Shown piece by piece: positions 10,050-18,049 of a stretch of 64,000 nt of DNA. Below the pieces are notes generated by a model. It did not search any database. It saw only the letters and a list, made by a program, of their open reading frames with translations, and was not told where the DNA came from. Source of the DNA: Serpens gallinarum (GTDB lineage Bacteria > Pseudomonadota > Gammaproteobacteria > Pseudomonadales > Pseudomonadaceae); contig NZ_JACSQG010000010.1 of NCBI RefSeq assembly GCF_014836765.1, positions 26,779 to 90,778 on the forward strand. Direction: 5' to 3'. Every line of letters starts with the position of its first letter. Position 1 is the first letter of the stretch. A program made the translations under genes and the position numbers.

Positions 10050-10702
10050 TGGCGCTGGCGGTATTCGACCTCGACGACACCCTGATCGACGGCAACAGCC
10101 CCAGCCTCTGGGGCGAATACCTGGGTGAGCTGGGCTGGCTGGATCGCGATGCGTTCATGACCCACGAACAACACCTCGTGCGCGAATACGCAGCCGGGCG
10201 CCTGACGCTGGAGGCCTACCTGGCCTTCACCCTGCAGCCGCTGATCGGACGTACCCTGCACGAGGTGCGTGGGGTCGCCGAAGCATTTGTTGCGGCCAAG
10301 ATCGAGCCGCTGATCTTCGAGGATGCCCGGCGCTGTGTGGCCGAACACCGCGCCGCCGGCGACCGATTGCTGGTGCTATCGGCGTCGCCGCGCTTTCTGG
10401 TGCAGGCCGCGGCCGCACTGCTGGATCTCGAACACGCCGTGGGCGTCGAACTGGAAGCACGCGATGGTCGCCTGACCGGCCAGACTCGCGGCATCCTCTC
10501 CTACCGCGAAGGCAAGATCACTGCCCTGGCCGACTGGCGCACCCGTCACGGCGTGGCTGCAGGCGAAACCCACTTCTATTCCGACTCGCGCAACGACCTG
10601 CCACTGTTGCAAGCCGTCGACCATCCCCACGCCATCAACCCCGACGACGCGCTGCGCGCCCATGCCGAAGCGCAGGGATGGGATATTCAGCGCTGGCGAT
10701 AA
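10049..10702 (+). CDS. HAD-IB family phosphatase (SerB-like)
   Basis: 217 aa haloacid dehalogenase superfamily hydrolase, subfamily IB. Motif I is AVFDLDDTL (nucleophile and acid Asp pair), motif II is VLSASPRF, and motif IV is FYSDSRNDLPLL. Members of this group act on phosphoserine or related small phosphate esters; the actual substrate cannot be read from sequence. It is translationally coupled to apeB (1-bp overlap), suggesting a shared transcript. Confidence 0.87.
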   Translation: MALAVFDLDDTLIDGNSPSLWGEYLGELGWLDRDAFMTHEQHLVREYAAGRLTLEAYLAFTLQPLIGRTLHEVRGVAEAFVAAKIEPLIFEDARRCVAEHRAAGDRLLVLSASPRFLVQAAAALLDLEHAVGVELEARDGRLTGQTRGILSYREGKITALADWRTRHGVAAGETHFYSDSRNDLPLLQAVDHPHAINPDDALRAHAEAQGWDIQRWR

Positions 10703-10794
10703 AGATCGCGTGCAGCTGGCCTAGCAAAGCCATGTAGCGCGGCCTCGCCCATTGCTCGGTATCGAGACGTTGGCTCGGTGTTTATCGGGGGCAG

Positions 10795-11485
10795 CCCGCC
10801 GTTTGCCGGCAAACCGGCGGGTGCGAAGTCAACTGACCCGCAGGCGTTCGTCGAAGCGTATTTGCTGTCGGATGGGCCGTGCAATGGCGAATAAATTCGC
10901 CCCTACAGGGGTGCTTTTGGCCAGCTTTTGCGGGGCTTGCGGTCTTGTAGGAGCGGACTTGTCCGCGATGCGCGGCCGGCAGGATGAACGCCAGTTCGAG
11001 TAGGGGCGAATTCATTCGCCTGGCACTGTGGCTGCAGCTACTCCGGTGCAGTGACAGGCACGGTGGTGCGAATTCCGCTGAACCGCAGGCGTTCGTCGCA
11101 GCGTATTTGCTGTCGGATGGGCCGTGCAATGGCGAATAAATTCGCCCCTACAGGGTGCTTTTGGCCAGCTATGCGGGGCTTGCAATCTTGCAGAAGCGGA
11201 CTTGTCCGCGATGCGCCGCCGGCAGGATGAACGCCATTCCGGTAGGGGCGAATTCATTCGCCTGGCGCTGGGCCTGCAGGCTACGCCGGTGCGGCGACAA
11301 ACACGACGGGTGCGAATTCAACTGAACCGCAGGCATTCGTCGCAGCGCATTCGCTGTCGGATGGGCCGTGCAATGGCGAATGAATTCGCCCCTACAAGGT
11401 ACGTCTGGCCGGCTTTGCGGGGCTTGCGGTCTTGTAGAAGCGGACTTGTCCGCGATGCGCGGCCGGCAGGATGAACGCAAACCAG
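10795..11485. repeat. REPIN array with interleaved second REP family
   Basis: Fills the 941-bp gap between the HAD gene and the ABC operon. REP cores at 10886-10906, 11131-11151 and 11375-11395 face right and at 11000-11020 and 11242-11262 face left, giving two complete REPINs (11000-11151, 152 bp; 11242-11395, 154 bp) and a half one. A different REP type, (G)TAGGAGCGGACTTGTCCGCG, occurs near 10947, 11190 and 11433 in the spacers. Units repeat with a period of about 245 bp. The remaining sequence to 11643 is the presumed promoter region of the next operon. Confidence 0.88.
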
Positions 11486-11643
11486 CCTCTCCCGCTTGAA
11501 CAATCACCCAACACGGCCTTGGTCTACGCTGAAATGCGGCGCAGCTCACCGATCAACGACGCCTGTGCCATCTGCCTGTCATTGAATCCCTGCAGTCTGG
11601 GTAAGGACGCGACTACCCGGACTACTTCGCCAAGGAGCTGCAC

Positions 11644-12696
11644 ATGAAACGACTGCTACTGGTTTCACTGTTGGGAACGGCCATCACCCTGGCCGGTCAG
11701 GCCATGGCTCAGGATGTAAAAAGCCTGGAGCAGGCGGCGCGGGCTGAAGGTCAGGTGAACAGCGTGGGCATGCCCGACAGCTGGGCCAACTGGAAAGACA
11801 CCTGGGCCGATTTGCAGCGTTTGTACGACCTCAAGCACAGCGATACCGACATGAGCTCGGCGCAGGAAATCGCCAAGTTCGCCGCCGAAAAATCCAACGC
11901 CACCGCCGACATCGGCGACGTCGGCGCAGCCTTTGGGCCCATCGCCGTGCAGCAGGGCGTCACCCAAGCGTACAAACCCACCACCTGGGATCAGATTCCC
12001 GACTGGGCCAAGGATGACGACGGCCACTGGATGCTCGCCTACACCGGCTCCATCGCTTTCATCGTCAACAAGCAGCTGGTCAAGGAAGCCCCCACATCTT
12101 GGGCCGACCTCAAAAAAGGCACCTACAAAGTCGCCATCGGTGACGTCGGCACCGCCGCCCAGGCCGTCAACGGCGTGCTGGCCGCGGCCATTGCCAACGG
12201 CGGCGACGAAAAGAACATTCAGCCTGGCTTGGACTTCTTCGCCGACATCGCCAAGCAGGGTCGCCTGTCGCTGGCCAACCCGACCATCCAGACCCTGGAA
12301 CGAGGTGAAGTGGAAGTCGGCGTGGTCTGGGATTTCAACGGTCTGAGCTATCGCGAGCAGATCGATCCCAGCCGCTTCGAGGTGCTTATCCCGTCCGACG
12401 GCTCGGTGATCTCCGGCTACAGCACCATCATCAACAAGTACGCCAAGCATCCCAATGCCGCCAAGCTGGCCCGCGAATACATCCTGAGCGACGCCGGACA
12501 AATCAACCTGGCCAAGGGCAACGCCCGGCCGATCCGCGCCGAACACCTGACCCTGCCGGCGGACGTGCAGGCCAAACTGCTGCCCAACGAGCAATACGCC
12601 AAGGTACAACCCATCAAGGACCCCGACGCCTGGGAAGAAACCTCCAAGGCATTGCCGCAGCTGTGGCAGGAGCATGTGATCATCGAAATGCAATAA
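11644..12696 (+). CDS. ABC transporter periplasmic substrate-binding protein
   Basis: 350 aa. The first 22 residues are a clear signal peptide (KR, hydrophobic core, cleavage after QAMA). The mature part has the extracellular solute-binding protein type 1/8 pattern used for polyamines, iron or 2-aminoethylphosphonate (VGMPDSWANWKDTW near the N-terminus, AYTGSIAFIVNKQLVKEAPTSWADLKKG in the middle). The substrate is not identifiable. ATG follows AAGGAG at good spacing. It heads an operon with a phosphodiesterase-like gene, two permeases and an ATPase. Confidence 0.87.
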   Translation: MKRLLLVSLLGTAITLAGQAMAQDVKSLEQAARAEGQVNSVGMPDSWANWKDTWADLQRLYDLKHSDTDMSSAQEIAKFAAEKSNATADIGDVGAAFGPIAVQQGVTQAYKPTTWDQIPDWAKDDDGHWMLAYTGSIAFIVNKQLVKEAPTSWADLKKGTYKVAIGDVGTAAQAVNGVLAAAIANGGDEKNIQPGLDFFADIAKQGRLSLANPTIQTLERGEVEVGVVWDFNGLSYREQIDPSRFEVLIPSDGSVISGYSTIINKYAKHPNAAKLAREYILSDAGQINLAKGNARPIRAEHLTLPADVQAKLLPNEQYAKVQPIKDPDAWEETSKALPQLWQEHVIIEMQ

Positions 12697-12746
12697 GGAA
12701 ACCGCAGGGTGGTCGTCAGCCCACCGCTTGCCCGGCTCAGAGGTTG

Positions 12747-12766
12747 GGGTGCGCTCAGGCGCACCC
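12747..12766 (+). other. Hairpin after the binding-protein gene
   Basis: Perfect 8-bp inverted repeat GGGTGCGC / GCGCACCC with a TCAG loop, 51 nt after the binding-protein stop and 28 nt before the next start. No T-run follows. Hairpins in this place often stabilise the abundant upstream mRNA of binding proteins relative to the rest of the operon; that function is inferred. Confidence 0.55.
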
Positions 12767-12793
12767 GCCACTGCGGTGTAGAGAATCTTGCCG

Positions 12794-13600
12794 ATGAACT
12801 CAAAGGTCATTCTGGTGGTACTTGACGGCCTCAACTATGAAGTGGCCCGTTATACGCTTGGCCATCTGCAGGCCTGCTGCGCGGCCGGCCGTGCCACGCT
12901 CTATAAACTCGACTGCGAGTTGCCGGCGCTGTCGCGTCCGTTGTATGAGTGCATTCTGACTGGCGTGCCACCCCTGGACAGCGGCATCATCAACAACGAG
13001 GTGGCGCGCCTGTCCAACCAGCGCAGCATCTTTCACTACGCCCGCGCCGCCGGGCGCAGCACCGCGGCAGCGGCCTATCACTGGGTCAGCGAGCTGTACA
13101 ACCGAACCCCCTTCGACGCCGCGCGGGATCGCCACACCGAGGCGCCGGAGCTGCCCATTCAGTACGGCCACTTCTATTACGAGGACCATTACCCCGACTC
13201 GCACCTGTTCGCCGATGCGGAACACCTGCGTCGTCGCCACGCCCCGGATTTCCTGCTGGTGCATCCGATGAACATCGACGATGCCGGCCACCAGCACGGG
13301 CTGGACTCGACGCAGTACCGCAACCGCGCCCGCCGCGCCGATATTCTTCTGGGAAATTACCTGCAAGGCTGGCTGGATACCGGCTACCAAGTGCTGGTGA
13401 CCGCCGACCATGGCATGACCCGCGACCGCTCCCACAATGGTCTGCTGCCCGAAGAACGCGAGGTGCCGCTGTTCGTGATAGGCGATGCCTTCAGCCTGAA
13501 CGCCCAGGCCAAACCACGGCAGACCGAGTTGTGCGGCAGCATCTGCGAGCTGCTCGGCGTACCCCATGACAAACCGGTGTGCCGGGAGCTGTTCAAATGA
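12794..13600 (+). CDS. Alkaline phosphatase superfamily / nucleotide pyrophosphatase-phosphodiesterase-like protein
   Basis: 268 aa, no signal peptide, so probably cytoplasmic. N-terminal metal motif VILVVLDGLNYE, catalytic Thr region CILTGVPP, then HPMNIDDAGHQHG and TADHGM, which together are the two-metal site of the alkaline phosphatase/NPP superfamily. A TTG lies two codons upstream; the ATG is preferred. The gene sits between the binding protein and the permeases and overlaps permease 1 by 4 bp, so its substrate is likely a phosphodiester, phosphonate or similar compound brought in by this importer. The exact reaction is unknown. Confidence 0.8.
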   Translation: MNSKVILVVLDGLNYEVARYTLGHLQACCAAGRATLYKLDCELPALSRPLYECILTGVPPLDSGIINNEVARLSNQRSIFHYARAAGRSTAAAAYHWVSELYNRTPFDAARDRHTEAPELPIQYGHFYYEDHYPDSHLFADAEHLRRRHAPDFLLVHPMNIDDAGHQHGLDSTQYRNRARRADILLGNYLQGWLDTGYQVLVTADHGMTRDRSHNGLLPEEREVPLFVIGDAFSLNAQAKPRQTELCGSICELLGVPHDKPVCRELFK

Positions 13601-14439
13601 GCAGCGCACCGCGCGGCAAATGGCTGGCAGCGCTGTGCCTGCTGCCGTTCGCGGTATTTTTCTTCGCCTTCCAGATCGCCCCGTTGCTGTGGGTGGCGGT
13701 CAACAGCCTGCACGGCGCCGACGGCTGGAGCCTGGAGAATTTCAGCAAGATCTTCGCCTCGAAGTTCTACCTGCAGGCCATCAAGCACAGCCTGCAGGTG
13801 GCGTTCTGGTCGAGCATCTTCGGCTTGCTGATTGCCGTGCTCGGCAGCTATTCGCTGCATCAGGTGGATTCGCGCCTGCGCGACTTTGTCAGCGCGTTTA
13901 CTACCATGACCAGCAACTTCGCCGGCGTACCGCTGGCCTTCGCATTCATCATCCTGCTCGGCTTCAACGGCGCCTTCACCCTGCTGCTCAAGCAACTCGG
14001 CTGGATCGAGGATTTCAACATCTACTCCAAGACCGGGCTGATCCTGATCTACACCTACTTCCAGATTCCCCTCGGCGTGCTGCTGCTCTATCCTGCCTTC
14101 GACGCCCTGCGTGAGGACTGGCGCGAGTCGGCGGCGCTGCTCGGCGCCGGCCCCTGGCAGTTCTGGAGGCACATCGGTCTGCCGGTGCTAACCCCGGCGC
14201 TGCTCGGCACCTTCGTCATCCTGCTGGCCAACGCGCTGGGCGCGTACGCCACCGTCTATGCGCTGACCACCGGCAACTTCAACATCATGCCGATCCGCAT
14301 CGCCGCGCTGGTGGCCGGCGACATCGTGCTCAACCCCTCTATGGCCAGCGCCCTGGCCATTCTGCTGGTGGGGCTGATGGCATTGATCACTATGGTCCAC
14401 CAATGGCTGTTGCGCCGGAGTTATCATGTCACGCGCTGA
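13597..14439 (+). CDS. ABC transporter permease subunit 1
   Basis: 280 aa inner-membrane protein with about six hydrophobic segments and the cytoplasmic EAA loop (DWRESAALLGAGPWQFWRHIGLPVLTPALLG, about residues 169-199) that docks on the ATPase. Similar to spermidine/putrescine and iron-type permeases. A GTG upstream is possible, but the ATG at 13597 overlaps the previous stop (ATGA) and begins the usual MSSAPRGKWLAALCLLPF segment. Overlaps permease 2 by 14 bp. Confidence 0.88.
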   Translation: MSSAPRGKWLAALCLLPFAVFFFAFQIAPLLWVAVNSLHGADGWSLENFSKIFASKFYLQAIKHSLQVAFWSSIFGLLIAVLGSYSLHQVDSRLRDFVSAFTTMTSNFAGVPLAFAFIILLGFNGAFTLLLKQLGWIEDFNIYSKTGLILIYTYFQIPLGVLLLYPAFDALREDWRESAALLGAGPWQFWRHIGLPVLTPALLGTFVILLANALGAYATVYALTTGNFNIMPIRIAALVAGDIVLNPSMASALAILLVGLMALITMVHQWLLRRSYHVTR

Positions 14440-15223
14440 GCGCCGGCCTGCGCGGCTTTATCACCGGTTGGTGGTCTGGCTGCTATTTCTGATTCTGCTG
14501 ATGCCCTTGGCCGGCACGCTGGTCTATTCCCTGGCCAGCAGCTGGTCGGCGACCATTTTGCCCGACGGGTTCACGCTCAAGTGGTACCACGCACTGTGGA
14601 GCGAGCAACGTTTCCTGATCGCGTTCGGCCAATCGCTGCTGGTGTGTTTTGGCGCGCTGCTGCTCTCGGTGGTGCTGATCCTGCCGCTGCTATTCGTGGT
14701 GCATTACTACTTTCCGCGCCTCGACGGGCTGATGAACATCCTCATCCTGCTGCCCTTCGCCATTCCACCGGTGGTGTCGTCCGTGGGTCTGCTGCAGATC
14801 TACGGCTCCGATCCCCTGCCCTTGGTCGGCACACCCTGGATCCTGATCGGCTGTTATTTCACCGTGGCCCTGCCCTTCATGTACCGGGCGATCACCAACA
14901 ACCTGCAGGCGCTGAACTTGCCTGATCTGATGGACGCCGCCCGCATGCTCGGCGCCAGCACCTGGCAAGCCGCGTTCTGGGTGGTGCTGCCGAACCTGCG
15001 CAAGGGCGTGATGGTCGCGCTGTTCCTGTCGTTTTCCTTCCTGTTCGGCGAGTTCGTGTTTGCCAACCTGCTGGTGGGTACCCGTTACGAAACCCTGCAG
15101 GTGTACCTGAACAACATGCGCAACAGCAGTGGCCACTTCAACAGCGCGCTGGTGATCTCCTACTTCTTCTTCGTGCTGGTGTTCACCTGGGCCGCCAATC
15201 GCCTGAACAAGGACGCGCCATGA
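14426..15223 (+). CDS. ABC transporter permease subunit 2
   Basis: 265 aa, about six membrane segments starting at residue 12. The EAA loop is DLMDAARMLGASTWQAAFWVVLPNLRKG. It pairs with the preceding permease as the heterodimeric channel of the importer. Start ATG lies inside the end of permease 1 and has a GGAG site; the stop overlaps the ATPase start (ATGA). Confidence 0.88.
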   Translation: MSRAERRPARLYHRLVVWLLFLILLMPLAGTLVYSLASSWSATILPDGFTLKWYHALWSEQRFLIAFGQSLLVCFGALLLSVVLILPLLFVVHYYFPRLDGLMNILILLPFAIPPVVSSVGLLQIYGSDPLPLVGTPWILIGCYFTVALPFMYRAITNNLQALNLPDLMDAARMLGASTWQAAFWVVLPNLRKGVMVALFLSFSFLFGEFVFANLLVGTRYETLQVYLNNMRNSSGHFNSALVISYFFFVLVFTWAANRLNKDAP

Positions 15224-16209
15224 GCTACCTCGTCATCCAGAACCTGCACAAGCGTTATGGCGCGACCCTCGTGTTCAGCGACATTGACTGCACGGTCGAA
15301 CGCGGCGAGTTCGTCACCCTGCTTGGCCCGTCCGGCTGCGGCAAATCCACCTTGCTGCGTTGCGTGGCCGGACTCACCGAGGTGAATGGCGGACGCATCG
15401 AACTGGAAGGCCAGAACCTGCTGCCGCTGCCACCGCAGAAACGCGGCATCGGCATGGTGTTCCAGAGCTACGCGCTGTTCCCCAACATGACCGTGGCGCA
15501 GAACGTCGCCTTCGGCCTGCGCATGCAGAAGGTACCCAAGGCGGAAAACGCCCGGCGCGTGGCGGAGGTGCTTGAGCTGGTGGAACTCAGCGAGCTGGCC
15601 AACCGTTATCCGCACCAGCTTTCCGGTGGGCAAAGCCAGCGCGTTGCCCTCGCCCGCTCACTGGTCACCCGTCCACGCTTATTACTGCTCGACGAACCGC
15701 TGTCGGCATTGGATGCGCGCATTCGCAAGCATTTGCGTGAGCAGATCCGCCGCATCCAGCGGGAGTTGGGCCTGACCACTTTATTCGTCACCCATGATCA
15801 GGAAGAGGCGCTGACCCTGTCCGACCGCATCCTGCTGATGGATGCCGGGCGCATCGTGCAAAACGGCAGCGCCGAAGCGCTGTACACCCAGCCGGCCACC
15901 GCCTTCGCCGCCGGCTTCATCGGCAACTACAACCTGCTGGATGCCAACGCCGCCAGCCGCCTGCTCGGCCGAGCCGTGGCCCACCGCGTAGCCATCCGCC
16001 CCGAGGCCATCGTGCTGGCGCCGCACGGCAGCATTGACGCGCAGATTCGCAGCCATAGTCTGCTCGGCAACGTCATACGCTATCGCGTCGAAGCCCGTGG
16101 CGTGGAACTGCTGGTGGATGTGTTGAACCGTTCCGCCGCCGACCTGCATGCCAGCGGCCAGCGCATCGGATTGGAGATTGGAGAAGAAGCGATTCGGGAG
16201 ATTGCCTAA
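15220..16209 (+). CDS. ABC transporter ATP-binding protein
   Basis: 329 aa. Walker A GPSGCGKSTLLR (about residue 34), Q-loop FQSYALFPNMTVAQNV, signature LSGGQSQRVALARSL, Walker B LLLLDEPLSALD and the switch His in FVTHDQEEALTL are intact. The last 100 residues form the regulatory TOBE-like domain of the polyamine/iron/sulfate ATPase group. It is the last gene of the operon and is followed 14 bp later by a REPIN that may mark the transcript end. Confidence 0.92.
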   Translation: MSYLVIQNLHKRYGATLVFSDIDCTVERGEFVTLLGPSGCGKSTLLRCVAGLTEVNGGRIELEGQNLLPLPPQKRGIGMVFQSYALFPNMTVAQNVAFGLRMQKVPKAENARRVAEVLELVELSELANRYPHQLSGGQSQRVALARSLVTRPRLLLLDEPLSALDARIRKHLREQIRRIQRELGLTTLFVTHDQEEALTLSDRILLMDAGRIVQNGSAEALYTQPATAFAAGFIGNYNLLDANAASRLLGRAVAHRVAIRPEAIVLAPHGSIDAQIRSHSLLGNVIRYRVEARGVELLVDVLNRSAADLHASGQRIGLEIGEEAIREIA

Positions 16210-16223
16210 TGGGTTGCTTTTTT

Positions 16224-16376
16224 GTAGAGGCGAATTCATTCGCCATTGCACGGCCCATCCGACCGCGCATGCGCTGCGACGAACGCCTGCGGTTCAGCGG
16301 AATTCGCACCACCGTGCCTGTCGCCGCATCGGGGTGGCCTGCAGCCACAGTGCCTAGCGAATGAATTCGCCCCTAC
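16224..16376. repeat. Single REPIN element
   Basis: REP core (GTAGAGGCGAATTCATTCGC, one mismatch from consensus) at 16224-16244 and its inverse at 16356-16376 bound a 153-bp element. The interior (TTGCACGGCCCATCCGACC ... CCTGCAGCCACAG) is the same as in the other REPINs. It lies between the convergent ABC ATPase and DUF2058 genes. Confidence 0.9.
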
Positions 16377-16446
16377 AAAGCACGTAGCATCACTTTCGCC
16401 GCGATGTCGCGATTCCCGAAGACAGTGCTGGGCACGCGCTCGCCCC

Positions 16447-16986
16447 TCACCACATCAGATCGTCCGGCACCTTGTAGGCGGCGTAGGGATCGTCGGCGTC
16501 GGCTTCTTCGGTGGGGGTGTTGAGCAGGATGATGCGGCGCGGGTCGCGTTCCTGGATTTTCAGGGCAGCGTCACGGGGAATGACTTCATAGCCTGGACCG
16601 TGGCGGACGATGGCCAGTGAGCCACGGGACAGCTTGTCGCGCATCAGGTTGTTCACCGACAGGCGCTTGACCTTCTTGTCATCGACGAAGTTGTAGTAAT
16701 CCTCGGTAGTCAGCTTGGGCAGGCGGCTGCTTTCGATCAGCTGTTTGACCTGCGCGGCACGCGCCTTCTGGTCGGCCTTTTCCTGCTGCTGACGATTCAA
16801 TTCCTGATCGCGCGCGAGCTTTTCGGCCTGGGCCTGCAAGGCGGCCTGGCGCTGCGAATCGTCCAGTTCGGCCTGGCCTTTATGCACCAGACGCTGCTGT
16901 TTCTGCTTCTGCTTGGCGGCCTGCTTGGCCTGCTTCTCATTGACCAGGCCAGCTTTGAGCAGCTGATCACGAAGGGAAAGACTCAT
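16447..16986 (-). CDS. yaiL: DUF2058 family protein (YaiL-like)
   Basis: 179 aa. N-terminus MSLSLRDQLLKAGLVNEKQAKQ followed by a highly charged, Lys/Gln/Arg-rich coiled-coil segment (about residues 20-90), then a conserved C-terminal part with YYNFVDDKKVKRLSVN and a DDPYAAYKVPDDLMW ending. This is the DUF2058/YaiL pattern. The family is described as nucleoprotein or polysome-associated in E. coli; a molecular function is not established. Confidence 0.88.
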   Translation of the reverse strand: MSLSLRDQLLKAGLVNEKQAKQAAKQKQKQQRLVHKGQAELDDSQRQAALQAQAEKLARDQELNRQQQEKADQKARAAQVKQLIESSRLPKLTTEDYYNFVDDKKVKRLSVNNLMRDKLSRGSLAIVRHGPGYEVIPRDAALKIQERDPRRIILLNTPTEEADADDPYAAYKVPDDLMW

Positions 16987-17044
16987 GGTTCGACTCGTCG
17001 TTGATTCAAATAAGACGTGGCATGAGGGCTGTATTTAGCATCCC

Positions 17045-17085
17045 CACCCCGCTTGGTGGATGTGGAAAACGACATCCACCCTACA
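17045..17085. repeat. Palindrome of the GTAGGGTGGAT family
   Basis: Inverted repeat GGTGGATGT / ACATCCACC (17055-17063 and 17072-17080) followed by CCTAC, between mazG stop and the DUF2058 gene. The same end sequence (GTAGGGTGGAT and its inverse) occurs at 21843-22130 and 61965-62051, so this is a second dispersed palindromic repeat family in the window. Confidence 0.65.
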
Positions 17086-17089
17086 CGCA

Positions 17090-17920
17090 TTACCCGCAGG
17101 AAAGCGACCGCTCGGCTTTCTTGGCTTCGCCCCACAGGGCGTCCAGTTCTTCCAAACCGCAATTCTCGATGGGTCGACCGGCATCCCGCAAGGCCTGTTC
17201 GATGAATCGGAAGCGTCGCTCGAACTTGGCGTTGGCTGCGCGCAAGGCCGTTTCCGGGTCAGTTTTCAAGTGACGGGCCAGGTTGACCACCACAAACAGC
17301 AGGTCCCCCAGCTCCTCTTCAATGGCCGGCGCATCGTTTTCGCTCATCGCTTCCAACACTTCGTCCAGCTCTTCGCGGACCTTGTCGAGCACCGGCAAGG
17401 CCTCGGGCCAGTCGAACCCCACCTGGGCGGCGCGCTTTTGCAGCTTGGCCGCGCGGCTCAATGCCGGCAGTGTGGACGGCACGTCGTCCAGCAGTGACAA
17501 CTGCTCGGGCGCGGCGGCTTTTTCGGCACGCTCCTCGGCCTTGATTTCCTCCCAACGCTCCTTGATCGCCGCTTCGTCCAGACGCGGCGTGTCCAGCGCG
17601 CCGTACAGGTCGCCATCGGGAAATACATGGGGATGGCGGCGCACAAGCTTGCGGGTGATGGCATCGACGACCTGGGCGAAGTCGAAACGTCCTTCTTCGC
17701 GGGCCAGCTGGCTGTAATAGACCACCTGAAACAACAGGTCACCCAGCTCGCCGGGCAGGTGCTCGAAATCACCGCGCTCGATGGCGTCGGCAACTTCATA
17801 GGCTTCTTCCAAGGTGTGCGGCACGATGCTGCGAAAATCCTGTTGCAGATCCCACGGGCAACCGTGTTGCGGATCACGCAGGCGGGCCATCAGGTGCAGG
17901 AGGTCGGGAAGTTCATACAT
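17090..17920 (-). CDS. mazG: Nucleoside triphosphate pyrophosphohydrolase MazG
   Basis: 276 aa, cytoplasmic. MazG removes pyrophosphate from (d)NTPs and in E. coli lowers ppGpp after MazEF activation. Two MazG domains are visible: N-terminal with DPQHGCPWDLQQDFRSI and TLEEAYEVADAIERGDF, and C-terminal with KVREELDEVLEAM and EEELGDLLFVVVNLARHL, each giving the metal-binding EExxE plus ExxD pattern. Length is typical. It lies downstream of relA on the same strand; an AGGA ribosome site is 7 nt from the ATG, directly next to a tandem heptanucleotide repeat. Confidence 0.94.
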   Translation of the reverse strand: MYELPDLLHLMARLRDPQHGCPWDLQQDFRSIVPHTLEEAYEVADAIERGDFEHLPGELGDLLFQVVYYSQLAREEGRFDFAQVVDAITRKLVRRHPHVFPDGDLYGALDTPRLDEAAIKERWEEIKAEERAEKAAAPEQLSLLDDVPSTLPALSRAAKLQKRAAQVGFDWPEALPVLDKVREELDEVLEAMSENDAPAIEEELGDLLFVVVNLARHLKTDPETALRAANAKFERRFRFIEQALRDAGRPIENCGLEELDALWGEAKKAERSLSCG

Positions 17921-17933
17921 GGGCTAGTCCTGG

Positions 17934-17994
17934 CTGGAGGCTGGAGGCTGGAGGCTGGAGGCTGGAGGCTGGAGGCTGGAGGCTGGAGGCTGGA
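17934..17994. repeat. Heptanucleotide tandem repeat (CTGGAGG)8 upstream of mazG
   Basis: Eight perfect copies of CTGGAGG (17934-17989) and a partial ninth. On the mazG mRNA the unit reads CCTCCAG, and the tract ends about 13 nt before the ATG, just upstream of the ribosome site. Perfect short tandem repeats of this kind can change copy number by replication slippage. Confidence 0.95.
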
Positions 17995-18033
17995 AAGCGT
18001 CCCGCTTTATCGTCCAGCTTTCAAGCCTCCAGC
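17982..18033 (-). other. Hairpin between relA and mazG
   Basis: A 17-bp inverted repeat with one mismatch (17982-17998 against 18017-18033, 18-nt loop) lies just downstream of the relA stop. One arm is made from the end of the heptanucleotide tract. No T-run, so it may act as an RNA 3-prime protection or processing site for relA rather than a terminator. Confidence 0.6.
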
Positions 18034-18049
18034 GCTTCATCGTCATTAT

